From Paenibacillus sp. 32352 (GTDB taxonomy: Bacteria > Bacillota > Bacilli > Paenibacillales > NBRC-103111), in NCBI RefSeq assembly GCF_002042965.1, contig NZ_MZNT01000008.1:62001-126000 (forward strand): a stretch of DNA of 64,000 nt, written 5' to 3'. Below, piece by piece: positions 17,368 to 26,243 of this stretch. The translations under genes and the position numbers were made by a program. The notes below the pieces were generated by a model, which saw nothing but the letters and a program-made list of their open reading frames with translations, made no database searches and was not told the DNA's origin. The number at the start of each line of letters is the position of its first letter. Position 1 is the first letter of the stretch.

Positions 17368-17407
17368 GGTTAAAATCCCCCTAGTAATACGACATTATAG
17401 AAATGGT

Positions 17408-17508
17408 GTTGTCTATACAACGGTTTATGGTTATTGACGATTGCTTACCATTTGGTTGTTATTATAACATACAAATACAACAAGTGTTGTTCAAGCAACT
17501 AATGTTGC
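17408..17508. promoter_or_regulatory. Cluster of three TetR-type palindromic operators
   Basis: Three perfect palindromes with 4-bp spacers: GTTGT-CTAT-ACAAC (17408-17421), ACAAC-AAGT-GTTGT (17477-17490) and GCAAC-TAAT-GTTGC (17495-17508). The centres of the last two are 18 bp apart, so dimers would bind on nearly the same face. The first has its half-sites in the reverse order. They sit between the TetR gene and the MFS gene. Confidence 0.7.
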
Positions 17509-17543
17509 ATTGAAACAGTTTTTTCCAAAAGGAGGAGAGAACC

Positions 17544-17612
17544 ATGTCGGTATCACAACCGTCGCGAATAAGGGAGCACGGCAAGCCCCGCGCTGGCTCC
17601 TTCAGCTGCTAA
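17544..17612 (+). CDS. Putative leader peptide of the MFS efflux gene (22 aa)
   Basis: ATG 17544 follows a near-perfect site (GGAGGAGAG). The 22-codon frame reads MSVSQPSRIREHGKPRAG then SFSC and stops at 17612, 68 bases before the MFS start. Its 3' end overlaps a hairpin, CCGCGCTGGCT (17588-17598) with AGCCATGGCGG (17618-17628), that is followed by TTTTGTTAT. This is the layout of translation-controlled attenuators of antibiotic-resistance genes, where a stalled ribosome prevents the terminator. Whether it is translated is unproven. Confidence 0.5.
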   Translation: MSVSQPSRIREHGKPRAGSFSC

Positions 17613-17680
17613 CATGCAGCCATGGCGGTTTTGTTATCGACAAAAATATAGTTCTAAAAAACACAACAGGAGAGTGAATT

Positions 17681-18862
17681 ATGAAGAGCACGTGGAAAGT
17701 TTACGTTCTAGCCTTGATCAGCTTTTTAGTTGGAACATCCAATTACATCGTTTCCGGGATATTAGACCGAATCGCAGAGACGTTGGGAACAAGCGTTGCG
17801 GCAGCAGGCCAGCTCATTACGGTTTATTCCCTTGCCTATGCGGTCGGGACTCCTATTTTGATGGCACTGACAGCCAAAATGGACCGGCGTAAGCTCCTAC
17901 TTTATTCGCTAGGCCTCTTTATTGCTGCAAATCTGCTGACATTTATATTGTCCGGCTTCGGTTTCTTCATTGCTGCGAGAATCATTACGGCTTTAGGCGC
18001 CGGGGTGGTCACCGTTAACGCGCTCAGCATCGCCGCCAAAATCGCTCTGCCAGGTAAGCAGGCCAGCGCCATCGCCAACGTCACCATGGGCATTACCGCA
18101 TCGCTCATCATCGGCGTCCCGCTCGGCAGAATGGTAGCCTCGGCTTTTGGCTGGAAAGCGATATTTCTCGCTATCGCAATTGTCGGGGGCTTGGCTATGC
18201 TTGTCATTGCTGCGGTTATACCACGTATGCAGGGAGACAAGCCTGTCCCTTTGATCAAACAATTTGCTTTGTTAAAAAAACCTCAGGTATTGGTTGCTTT
18301 AGCGATTACTTTTTTCTGGTTGGGAGGATATTCCCTCGCCTATACTTACTTATCCCCTTTTCTGCTAAAGGTGACTCATTTAAATGAATCATTGATTAGC
18401 GCAGCTCTGTTCATGTTCGGCATTGCCAGTTTGATTGGCTCGAAAGTCGGCGGCTATAGTGCGGATAAACGGGGCATCAAAAACACGCTCGTTTCAGGGA
18501 TGGTGCTTCACGTCATTTCGTTGATTTTGCTATCCTTAGTCGGACATTCTGTCATTGCCGTATTCGCCATTTTGATCCTCTGGTCTTTTGCCGCTTGGTC
18601 ATCCGCTCCCGCACAGCAATTTAACCTGGTTTCGCTTGTTCCTGAATCCTCGGGCGTCATGCTGAGCTTGAACAGTTCCATGATGCAGCTTGCCATGGCT
18701 GTCGGCGCAGGAATCGGCGGGCTGATCGTTAACCGTGTTTCTTTGGCATCCATTACCTGGTTCGGGGTACTCGGCGTACTCATCGCTATCATTGCCGTGG
18801 TTGTATTGTCCAGCATGGCATCACGGCATTCGATGGTTCAATCAGCGGATAGGGTATGCTAA
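17681..18862 (+). CDS. MFS efflux transporter
   Basis: 393 residues, twelve predicted membrane helices, ATG after CAGGAGAG. The loop between helices 2 and 3 has the DHA1 motif A in the form AKMDRRKLLLYSLG, and helix 5 contains GVPLGRMVASAFGWKAIF, the antiporter motif C region typical of drug:H+ and sugar/nucleoside efflux proteins (AraJ/NepI-like). It probably exports a toxic compound or metabolite under control of the divergent TetR protein; the leader ORF and hairpin just upstream suggest a second layer of control. Substrate unknown. Confidence 0.9.
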   Translation: MKSTWKVYVLALISFLVGTSNYIVSGILDRIAETLGTSVAAAGQLITVYSLAYAVGTPILMALTAKMDRRKLLLYSLGLFIAANLLTFILSGFGFFIAARIITALGAGVVTVNALSIAAKIALPGKQASAIANVTMGITASLIIGVPLGRMVASAFGWKAIFLAIAIVGGLAMLVIAAVIPRMQGDKPVPLIKQFALLKKPQVLVALAITFFWLGGYSLAYTYLSPFLLKVTHLNESLISAALFMFGIASLIGSKVGGYSADKRGIKNTLVSGMVLHVISLILLSLVGHSVIAVFAILILWSFAAWSSAPAQQFNLVSLVPESSGVMLSLNSSMMQLAMAVGAGIGGLIVNRVSLASITWFGVLGVLIAIIAVVVLSSMASRHSMVQSADRVC

Positions 18863-18931
18863 CCATGTTAGGTTCAAAGAAAATCAAGTATTTAATGCAG
18901 ATTATAGTGTTGACTTAGTTCGGGCGATCTG

Positions 18932-19096
18932 AAAATTCAAATTTTAAATGAAGACAAAACTATTGAGTGGGCAATGGAAACAAATAACAAGATGGATGGA
19001 AACATAGAATTTAAGGCATAAAGGTAAGGAAAGTACGATATAGTTTTGACAAGCAACGCAAGCGAAGGAAGCTACACAATGTTTTGGAATAAGTAA
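18932..19096 (+). pseudogene. Degraded gene, C-terminal remnant of an unknown secreted protein
   Basis: Two adjoining reading frames give protein-like sequence: KIQILNEDKTIEWAMETNNK ... IEFKA, then after a frame change GKYDIVLTSNASEGSYTMFW with a final NK and a stop. The second piece looks like the last beta-strands of a small extracellular domain. No start or signal peptide is left. Part of a stretch of decayed genes downstream of the MFS pump. Confidence 0.45.
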
Positions 19097-19132
19097 CTTT
19101 TAGGGAATCTCAGTGAAGAGACGAACATCAGA

Positions 19133-19154
19133 TAACGCCGTATTCACGCTGCGG
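19133..19154 (+). repeat. Dispersed intergenic repeat, family C copy 2
   Basis: GTATTCACGCTGCGG preceded by TAACGCC; matches 10841-10862 in 20 of 22 bases. Confidence 0.45.
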
Positions 19155-19253
19155 CTCCTAGCGGAGCCCTCGGTCCACCCGATGGATTTCGGGGTTAAGC
19201 TAACGGGCACAGTAGGTTCAAGTAATCGATGAGACGAAGAGGGGGAAACCGAA

Positions 19254-19427
19254 ATGAAGACGATCACTTGCAAGATGGACCACCTGCACTAGGCGGACGG
19301 ACGCATCTTGGATGCGCTCGAGGAGAGCGAGACGAAGAACAAGTACCTTCTGAAGCTGGTTCAGCACGTCGCGGTCGCGGAACGAGTCTGGTTGTCTAGA
19401 TTGCAGGGCAAGGGCAGTGCGCAATGA
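19254..19427 (+). pseudogene. DinB-family protein remnant
   Basis: From ATG 19254 (GAGGGGG upstream) the frame reads MKTITCKMDHLH, an in-frame TAG at 19290-19292, then ADGRILDALEESETKNKYLL and KLVQHVAVAERVWLSRLQGK before a stop at 19425-19427. The second part matches the first helices of DinB/YfiT-like four-helix-bundle proteins, including the conserved His of the metal site (LVQHVAVAE). The rest of the gene (about 100 residues) is missing. A clear pseudogene by internal stop and truncation. Confidence 0.7.
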
Positions 19428-19457
19428 CGGATAACGATAGTTGAATCATGATATAGC

Positions 19458-19506
19458 GGCAGCCGGTCAAACGATCAGCTGCCTTTTTCATTGATGTAAC
19501 GGGCAG
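19458..19506 (+). repeat. Dispersed hairpin repeat, family A copy 1
   Basis: Inverted repeat GGCAGC ... CGATCAGCTGCC followed by TTTTT and, 14 bases on, AACGGGCAG. Same plan as 27960, 28211 and 37037. Confidence 0.5.
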
Positions 19507-19679
19507 CTTTCCTATTATGTAGATCGATTTGGCGTATGTCAGACCCTTTTGTTTTTCGGATATCTCTATTTTTTGCCCAACTTGCTTTAAGTTCATGTCA
19601 CTCATAAAAATAGCTATTTTCGAACAATAGGGCAACGATTAAAATAATAGGACCATGGTATGGATGAGGAGATGCAGCA

Positions 19680-21521
19680 ATGAACAGGAAATGGCGAACG
19701 TTCCACCCCTTTTTTGCCCGAATGAATTTACGTAAAAAGATAGTAACCATCTTCATCCTGCTTATCACGATACCATTGACCTTACAGGGATTGATCTCCT
19801 ATTACGAGTTCTCCAGCACCATCGAGAGGAGGACCGCTGACTCGACGATTCAGATTGCCGGCCAAATCAATCGCAACCTGGATCGGACCTTAGTAGAAAT
19901 GCAGCGTCTTTCCCTGATGCCTCTCTATGACCAAAAGGTATTGTCTATTTTGGACAAATACAGCATGCCGGCGTATCAGCAAACGCGTCCCACGCTAGAA
20001 GAAATGGAAAAAATGTTTCTCTATATATCAGGATTGGCTTATAACCGTTCTGAGGTGAGAGGGATACAGGTCATTGCCAATAATGGCTTTATTTTTACCA
20101 ATGTGGATTCGACCCGAATGCAATTCTCCGTGGATGTGCGGAAGGAAGCGTGGTACACCAAAGTCAGTCAAGCGGATGGCGCCTGGGCCATCATTCCTCC
20201 GCATAATCCGGATTACTACATGGAGAACAACCCGCAGCAGTATTTCTCCGTCGCCCGCTTGATCCGTGAGCCGAATACGAATCGCTTGCTCGGGCTGATT
20301 AAAATTGATATGAAGATGGACGTATTCAAGCAGATTTTATCGAACGTGAAATTTGAGGAGAAATGCAGCCTCTCCGTAATGGATAGCAACAATGAGCTAT
20401 TTTACAATGAAAGAAGCTGTACGCAGGACCCAACTATGGAGCAAATCTTGCTCGAAACGAAGCTGCCCAATGAAAGCTTTGCCAAGGACGTTACAGTTCA
20501 GGGCAAACGTTTCTTGACTGTGGTCGATTATTCCGATTTTACTGGACTCAAAGTGATCAGTTTTATACCAGTAAGCTCGCTTCTCAAGGATACGATAACA
20601 TTACGTAATTTTACGGTCCTGCTGGCCATAGTGTTTTTGGTAGCTGCCGGGCTGCTTGCTATCTATTTTTCATACCACATCAGCCGACCGCTAGACAGGC
20701 TCAAGAAAAAGATGATGCTCGTGCAGCGGGGAGACTTCCAGCAAACTGTCCCTGTGGAATCACAGGACGAAATCGGTCAATTAAGCAGAGGATTCAACCG
20801 GATGACGGAGGAGATCGACCGCTTGGTCAAAGAAGTATATGAAATTGGACTGAAGGAAAAGGAGGCCGAGCTCGCAGCGCTGCAAAGTCAGATTAATCCT
20901 CATTTTATATATAATACGCTGGAGTCCATTAACATGATCGCGATCGGAAAGCAGAACTATGAGGTATCCGATATGGTGACCGCACTCGGCAAAATGCTTC
21001 GCTACACCGTAGATAAGTACGATCGGATGGTCCTGTTAAAAGAGGAATTGGACTCCGTCGCGTCGTATGTCAAAATCCAAAAGATGCGTTACGGGGACCG
21101 GCTTCGTGTCGTATTTGACTTGGAAGAAGGGATTGAGCGTTATTCCATTCCGAAGCTGCTGCTACAGCCTTTAGTTGAAAATGCGATCTATCACGGAATC
21201 GGCGAACAGGAGCAAGGAGGTACGATCTGGATCACCGCTCTTCGCTTTGAACATTATCTGCTGGTTACGGTCAAGGATGATGGGGTCGGTATGACAGATG
21301 AACAGCTGGAGCATCTTCGCGCATCGCTTGCCTCGACATTGCCTTTGGAATCAGGAGAACACGGGCTCGCTTTGCGGAATATTTATCATCGTTTGATTCT
21401 GATGTTCGGAGAAGAATACGAGCTGGACATTGATGCAAGTCCAGGAAAAGGCTCCGCATTTACTATTACAATACCTGTTATGGAAAGGATGAATGAATAT
21501 GATCAAAATTCTGCTGGTTGA
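19680..21521 (+). CDS. YesM-type sensor histidine kinase
   Basis: 613 residues; ATG after GAGGAG. Membrane helix ~20-40, extracytoplasmic Cache-like sensor (~41-300), second helix ~307-330, HAMP (~330-385), then the His_kinase domain with the phosphorylated His in QINPHFIYNTLESIN (~410) and an HATPase domain with N-box LVENAIYHGI and G-box DDGVGM. It senses an extracellular signal, usually a sugar, and phosphorylates the partner regulator. Its stop overlaps the regulator gene, so the two are translationally coupled. The genes that follow form a CUT1 sugar transporter, which fixes its likely role. Confidence 0.95.
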   Translation: MNRKWRTFHPFFARMNLRKKIVTIFILLITIPLTLQGLISYYEFSSTIERRTADSTIQIAGQINRNLDRTLVEMQRLSLMPLYDQKVLSILDKYSMPAYQQTRPTLEEMEKMFLYISGLAYNRSEVRGIQVIANNGFIFTNVDSTRMQFSVDVRKEAWYTKVSQADGAWAIIPPHNPDYYMENNPQQYFSVARLIREPNTNRLLGLIKIDMKMDVFKQILSNVKFEEKCSLSVMDSNNELFYNERSCTQDPTMEQILLETKLPNESFAKDVTVQGKRFLTVVDYSDFTGLKVISFIPVSSLLKDTITLRNFTVLLAIVFLVAAGLLAIYFSYHISRPLDRLKKKMMLVQRGDFQQTVPVESQDEIGQLSRGFNRMTEEIDRLVKEVYEIGLKEKEAELAALQSQINPHFIYNTLESINMIAIGKQNYEVSDMVTALGKMLRYTVDKYDRMVLLKEELDSVASYVKIQKMRYGDRLRVVFDLEEGIERYSIPKLLLQPLVENAIYHGIGEQEQGGTIWITALRFEHYLLVTVKDDGVGMTDEQLEHLRASLASTLPLESGEHGLALRNIYHRLILMFGEEYELDIDASPGKGSAFTITIPVMERMNEYDQNSAG

Positions 21522-22263
21522 AGATGAAGAAATCATCCGAAACGGATTGAAAAACTTAATCGCCCAAGTGTCCACGGATTTCCAGATCACCAAGGAAGCT
21601 GCAAATGGGCGGGAAGCGCTGGATTATTTGCAAAAGGAAGTACCGGATTTCATCATCACGGATATTCGGATGCGTGAAATGGACGGCTTGACGCTAACCG
21701 CCAAAGTACGGGAACGTTATCCTCAGATGCCGATCCTGATCATTAGCGGATACGGCGACTTTGAATATGCCAGACAAGCGCTCCGATACGGAGTCACCGA
21801 TTATTTATTGAAGCCGATTGACCGCTTGGCCCTGGTTTCGGTATTGGATCAAATACGGCGGGGCTTGGTGCCCAAGGAGGGAAATGCGTCTTTGCCTGGG
21901 GAAGCAGCGGATAAGGATGAGCTCCCTCTGAAAAATGACAGCCGACGACTAATCCGCAAGGTCAAAGAGTACATTCAAGGAAATCCCGATAAAGACCTGC
22001 GGCTTCAGGTTCTTGCAGAGTACGTGAATCTGAATCCGGCTTACCTCAGCCAATTGTTTAAACAAGAAGCCAAAATCCATTTGTCCGATTTTATCACGGA
22101 TATCCGAATGCAGCGTGCGAAATATTTGCTTTTGAATTCCGACCTGAAGATTTACGATGTGGCTCGGCTCTCCGGCTACCAAAGCCCGAAGCATTTTATG
22201 CTGCTCTTCAAACAACAGGTGGGCAAGACTCCTGGCGCATATAGGGAAGAAGGAGAATTTTAG
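21499..22263 (+). CDS. YesN-type response regulator with AraC DNA-binding domain
   Basis: About 254 residues. Receiver domain: IKILLVEDEE acidic pocket, phospho-acceptor Asp in FIITDIRMREMDG (~55), Lys in YLLKPIDRL. After a linker (~125-150) come two AraC helix-turn-helices (~155-254), ending HFMLLFKQQVGKTPGAYREE. ATG 21499 sits nine bases from AAAGGA; ATG 21493 is possible. It overlaps the kinase gene by 23 bases. It most likely activates the promoter at ~22305-22333 in front of the sugar-binding lipoprotein. Confidence 0.95.
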   Translation: MIKILLVEDEEIIRNGLKNLIAQVSTDFQITKEAANGREALDYLQKEVPDFIITDIRMREMDGLTLTAKVRERYPQMPILIISGYGDFEYARQALRYGVTDYLLKPIDRLALVSVLDQIRRGLVPKEGNASLPGEAADKDELPLKNDSRRLIRKVKEYIQGNPDKDLRLQVLAEYVNLNPAYLSQLFKQEAKIHLSDFITDIRMQRAKYLLLNSDLKIYDVARLSGYQSPKHFMLLFKQQVGKTPGAYREEGEF

Positions 22264-22304
22264 ATCTTCTATACAAAACGTACCAAACCCAAATGTGAAG
22301 TGAT

Positions 22305-22333
22305 TTATTTTGTAAAAGCGCTTTCAATATAAT
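22305..22333 (+). promoter_or_regulatory. Promoter with cre-like (CcpA) box before the sugar ABC operon
   Basis: TATAAT at 22328-22333 with a poor -35 (TTATTT, 22305-22310), which fits a promoter that needs an activator. Between them lies TGTAAAAGCGCTTTCA (22311-22326), close to the catabolite-repression palindrome. CcpA bound there would block the promoter when a preferred sugar is present. Confidence 0.6.
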
Positions 22334-22371
22334 AGGACTATCAAGATCATCACTAAATGGGGGGAAACAGA

Positions 22372-23700
22372 ATGAACGCATCGAAACGTAAGGCCAATAT
22401 CATGCTCAGTATATCGGCCATACTCGCGGTTCTGGTTGCCGGCTGCAGCAATTCCGGTTCAGGAACACAACCAAGTGCAGCGCCAACCGGCAGCAGTGCG
22501 ACACCTGACACAAGCAAGCCTATTCAGCTCAAATTTTTAACTTGGGGAAATCAGGCCCACCTCGATCTGTACAAGACTTTAATCGATAAGTACAGACAAA
22601 CCCATCCGAACATTACGGTGGACCTGCAATCTGTCCCTTTTCCGGATTATCAGCAGAAGATTTCGGTATTGGCAGCAGGACGCGAGCTTCCTGATGTCGC
22701 TTGGTTATCCGAGCGTATGGTTCCGCAGTTTATGGCCAATGGGATTCTGCAGGACATTTCCAGTGTGAAGCAGGATGCTTCCTTTAAGATGGATGATATT
22801 ATCCCGTCCACTCTGGATTTGTTCACCAAAGACGGGAAATTGTATGGGTTGCCATTCTCGACGCCGCCTAGCGTTATGTTCTATAACAAGGACCTGTTCG
22901 CCAAAGCAGGACTGGCTTCCCCTAATGATCTTGCCAAACAAGGCAAATGGACTTGGGATGAATTCGTAAAAGACGCTAAGGCACTTTCAAGTGGCACAGG
23001 GGCTAACAAAATCTATGGAGCGAACTTCTTCCGCGATTGGAAAACATATATTTTGCTGTCCAGCTACTCCTGGTCCAACGGAAGCGGCCCGTTCGATAAA
23101 GGCATGACCAAATTTACATGGAATGATCAATACGGAATTGAGACGCTGAAAATGCTGCAAACCATGATGTTCGTCGATCAATCCCACCCTAAAGCAGGTG
23201 AACAGGTCAGCTTCGAATCCGGTAAAATCGGCATGTTCTTCGATGTATACAGCTATGTGTCCAAAGCAAGGACGATTAAAGATTTCAAATGGAGCATCGC
23301 TCCGATGCCGTCCGGTCCGAAAGGCGCTGTACCGATGCTCGGCCAAGCCGGATATGTCATGTTCAAAGGCAGCAAGTATCCTAAAGAATCCGAAGAATTC
23401 ATGAAATTCCTGGCTAGTGAGGAAGGTATCAAGGCAACCCAAACGTTCTTCGTACCTCCGCGCAAGAGCGTGCTAGGCTCCGATGATTTTCTGAAGCAGC
23501 CAGGAAACCCTGATGCGGCAGACATTAAGCAAGCCGTAATTGATGAAATGCCGAAGGCCATCGTTCAACCGGGGCACGTCAATTGGGAGAAAATCGATAA
23601 CGAATTGCTTGCAGGCTTCGATCAGCTTTTCAGCCAAACGGCAACGCCGGAACAAATCGTAAAAACGATGGAAACCAAGATCACCCCACTTTTGAAATAG
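22372..23700 (+). CDS. Sugar ABC transporter, substrate-binding lipoprotein
   Basis: About 442 residues. ATG 22372 follows GGGGGGA; the upstream ATG is inside that site. Lipoprotein signal with lipobox LVAGC (Cys ~23), a Gly/Ser/Thr/Pro linker, then an extracellular binding protein of the CUT1 type: VDLQSVPFPDYQQKISVLAAG, DVAWLSERM and GLPFSTPPSVMFYNKDLF are characteristic. It captures a carbohydrate, probably an oligosaccharide, for the permeases at 24467 and 25374. No ATPase gene is present here; CUT1 systems often share MsmX-type ATPases encoded elsewhere. Confidence 0.95.
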   Translation: MNASKRKANIMLSISAILAVLVAGCSNSGSGTQPSAAPTGSSATPDTSKPIQLKFLTWGNQAHLDLYKTLIDKYRQTHPNITVDLQSVPFPDYQQKISVLAAGRELPDVAWLSERMVPQFMANGILQDISSVKQDASFKMDDIIPSTLDLFTKDGKLYGLPFSTPPSVMFYNKDLFAKAGLASPNDLAKQGKWTWDEFVKDAKALSSGTGANKIYGANFFRDWKTYILLSSYSWSNGSGPFDKGMTKFTWNDQYGIETLKMLQTMMFVDQSHPKAGEQVSFESGKIGMFFDVYSYVSKARTIKDFKWSIAPMPSGPKGAVPMLGQAGYVMFKGSKYPKESEEFMKFLASEEGIKATQTFFVPPRKSVLGSDDFLKQPGNPDAADIKQAVIDEMPKAIVQPGHVNWEKIDNELLAGFDQLFSQTATPEQIVKTMETKITPLLK

Positions 23701-23766
23701 GTAACGTGCGACGCGGTTCGTTGTAAGCGGACCGCGGTTGTACAAAAAGAAAAGGAGAACCCGCAG

Positions 23767-24456
23767 ATGAATCGTTTGAAGACTTCTCTCCATCAAACCA
23801 AATTGCAATTGTTCGTCAGCCTTCCGGAGAATGACGCGAGATTGGCGAAAGCAGCAATCGAAGAAGGTGCGGACGGGCTGAAGGTGCATATGAATGTGGG
23901 TCACCGTGCCAGCGGGACCAGCTTTGGAGCACTATCGGAGTACAGGGACACGTTCAGGGAGATTCGTTCCTTGTTCCATGGTCCTTTAGGTATAGTGCCT
24001 GGAGGATCTATAGAGGCCATTCTTCCCGATGAAATAGAGGAGCTACCCGAGCTTGGGATTGACTTCTACTCCATTTATGCTTGGCACCTGCCGTCCTTTT
24101 TGCTGAAATCAGGCAAGCTGGCGTCCACTTTTGCTATTGATAACCGATTTGACCTCCGCTTTCTGGATGCGGCCAAATCCTTTTCCATGCTGGAAGCTTT
24201 GGAAACGTCCATCGTCCCGGGAGAGGAGTACGGATCACCGCTTAGTTTTGCCGATTTGTTAAAATACCGCTGGTTGGTAGAGAATGCCGGTTTGCCCGTC
24301 ATCGTTCCTTCCCAGCGTAAAATCGTTCCTCAGGATATTCCTGCTCTAAAAGATTGCGGTATTCAAGTCCTGCTGGTTGGAGCTGTCGCAATAGGAAAAC
24401 ATGAGGACGAAATCCGGCGCATGGTTCACGTGTTCCGCAATGCGATCGACAGATAG
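23767..24456 (+). CDS. Unrecognised barrel-like protein in the sugar operon
   Basis: 229 residues, ATG after AAAGGAG. I cannot assign a family. The alternation of strands and helices (LQLFVSLPENDARLAKAAIE, ADGLKVHMNV, GPLGIVPGG, GIDFYSIYAW, GLPVIVPSQRKI, IQVLLVGAVAIG) suggests a (beta/alpha)8 barrel, with a phosphate-binding-like VLLVGAVAIGKHEDEI at the C-terminal end. No signal peptide, so cytoplasmic. Its place between binding protein and permeases is unusual and suggests an enzyme acting on the imported sugar or on a product of the FAD enzyme at the end of the operon. Confidence 0.7.
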   Translation: MNRLKTSLHQTKLQLFVSLPENDARLAKAAIEEGADGLKVHMNVGHRASGTSFGALSEYRDTFREIRSLFHGPLGIVPGGSIEAILPDEIEELPELGIDFYSIYAWHLPSFLLKSGKLASTFAIDNRFDLRFLDAAKSFSMLEALETSIVPGEEYGSPLSFADLLKYRWLVENAGLPVIVPSQRKIVPQDIPALKDCGIQVLLVGAVAIGKHEDEIRRMVHVFRNAIDR

Positions 24457-24466
24457 GGGGACGAAT

Positions 24467-25384
24467 ATGAGTGGCGAACTAGCTGCAGCTATCAAGAGGA
24501 AACATCCTTTATCCCGGGAAGCTGCTATCACCGGATGGCTGTTTGTAGCGCCGATGGTTCTTGGTTTTATCATCTTCCTTATTGCTCCTTTAGTTATGGC
24601 TTTTTACATGAGCTTGACAGACTGGCCGATACTTGGTGATGCACAATTTATTGGTTTTGCTAATTACAAAGCAATCATCGTAGATACCGAATTTTGGAAA
24701 ATACTAGGGAACACATTTTATTTCTCGGCGGGCCTGGTGCCGCTGAATATTATTCTGGCTTTGGGGCTTGCGCTGCTCCTGGCAAAAGGAAAGCCTGGCA
24801 TGGGTCTATTCCGCACCGCCATATTCGTGCCGGTCATGACTTCGCTCATCGTGTGGGCGATCGTCTGGAAGTATCTGTTTGCGACGGACACAGGCTTTAT
24901 TAACCAGCTGATTCAGTTGTTTTTTGGCGTTCAAGGCCCTGCCTGGCTGTACAATGCACAATTGGCTATGCCTGCCGTTATTGTCACCAGCGTGCTGAAG
25001 AACGTCGGGCTCAATATGGTGCTGTTTATCGCTGCTTTGCAGCAGGTTCCGGCTCAGCTTTACGAAGCGGCCAAAATCGACGGGGCAGGCCGGCGGACCG
25101 CTTTCTTTCAAGTGACGGTACCGATGATTACGCCCACGATATTTTTGACGGTCATCATGACTGTCATCGGTTCGTTGAAGGTATTCGGCCAGATCTACGT
25201 GATGACTCAAGGCGGACCAAGCGGAAGCACGAAAGTGCTGGTGTACTATATTTGGGAAAAAGCGTTCAAGCTCTTCGAGTTCGGTTATGCGTCGGCTCTA
25301 GCTTATATTCTCTTTTTCATCATCCTGATCTTTACACTAATTCAGTGGCAGCTTAGAAAAAGGTGGGTGTTCCATGAAAGCTGA
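24467..25384 (+). CDS. Sugar ABC transporter permease (MalF-like)
   Basis: 305 residues from ATG 24467, chosen for AGGGGG before it; the longer frame runs back into the preceding gene. Six membrane helices; the first is GWLFVAPMVLGFIIFLIAPL. The EAA loop that contacts the ATPase reads EAAKIDGAGRRTAFFQVTVP. It starts 10 bases after the barrel-like gene and overlaps the second permease by 11 bases. With it, the inner-membrane channel of a CUT1 importer is formed. Confidence 0.95.
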   Translation: MSGELAAAIKRKHPLSREAAITGWLFVAPMVLGFIIFLIAPLVMAFYMSLTDWPILGDAQFIGFANYKAIIVDTEFWKILGNTFYFSAGLVPLNIILALGLALLLAKGKPGMGLFRTAIFVPVMTSLIVWAIVWKYLFATDTGFINQLIQLFFGVQGPAWLYNAQLAMPAVIVTSVLKNVGLNMVLFIAALQQVPAQLYEAAKIDGAGRRTAFFQVTVPMITPTIFLTVIMTVIGSLKVFGQIYVMTQGGPSGSTKVLVYYIWEKAFKLFEFGYASALAYILFFIILIFTLIQWQLRKRWVFHES

Positions 25385-26231
25385 AGGTGCAGTCTTGAAA
25401 TCATCGAATTGGATCGCCGGCGCGCTGCATTATCTGGTGCTAACCTTAATATCGGTTGTAATGCTGATCCCGTTTTTATGGATGGTGTCGACTTCGCTTA
25501 AGGAACCGGCCAAAATATTCGTATTCCCGCCGGAGTTTATTCCATCTGCGATCCGTTGGGCGAACTACACGGAAGTACTGAACAACACGCCTTTTCACTT
25601 ATATTATTTTAACAGTGTCTATATTGCGGTTGTGGTAACCGTTGGGACCGCCTTTTTTGCTTCGCTGGCCGGGTATTCCTTTGCCCGGATCCCATTTAAG
25701 GGGCGAGATCTCGTGTTCCTGTTATTGCTTAGCACCATGATGATTCCAGCCGAGGCAACCGCGATCCCGATGTTTTTGTTCATGCGCGATTTAGGGTTCA
25801 ACAACACGCATGTTCCCTTGATCGCTCTGCCCATTTTCGGCGCGGAGGGAGCCTTCGGCGTATTTGTGATGCGGCAGTATTTTATTGCCATGCCAAAGGA
25901 CCTGGAGGAAGCCGCTATGATCGACGGCTGCTCGCGAATGCGCACATTCTTCGAAATCATGCTTCCGATGGCCAAGCCGGCGATCGCTTCGCTGACGATC
26001 TTTACATTTTTAACAACCTGGAATGATTTCTTCAATCCGCTTATTTTTATCAACAATCGGAGCTTGATGACGCTACCATTGGCGCTTTCCCTGTTTACAG
26101 ACGAGGCCGGCACGGCGTGGAACCTGCTGATGAGTGCTTCCGTTATGGTAACGCTGCCGCTGCTGCTGGTTTTCTTCTTTGCGCAAAAGCAGTTTATTCA
26201 AGGCATTGCAATGACTGGGTTAAAGGAATAG
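25374..26231 (+). CDS. Carbohydrate ABC transporter permease (MalG-like)
   Basis: 285 residues, six membrane helices. N-terminal VVMLIPFLWMVSTSLKEPAK and the EAA loop EAAMIDGCSRMRTFFEIMLP are diagnostic of the second CUT1 permease; the C terminus FFAQKQFIQGIAMTGLKE is the conserved end of this family. Start overlaps the preceding permease, indicating translational coupling. The FAD oxidoreductase begins 12 bases after its stop. Confidence 0.95.
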   Translation: MKAEGAVLKSSNWIAGALHYLVLTLISVVMLIPFLWMVSTSLKEPAKIFVFPPEFIPSAIRWANYTEVLNNTPFHLYYFNSVYIAVVVTVGTAFFASLAGYSFARIPFKGRDLVFLLLLSTMMIPAEATAIPMFLFMRDLGFNNTHVPLIALPIFGAEGAFGVFVMRQYFIAMPKDLEEAAMIDGCSRMRTFFEIMLPMAKPAIASLTIFTFLTTWNDFFNPLIFINNRSLMTLPLALSLFTDEAGTAWNLLMSASVMVTLPLLLVFFFAQKQFIQGIAMTGLKE

Positions 26232-26243
26232 AGGAGGAACGAG

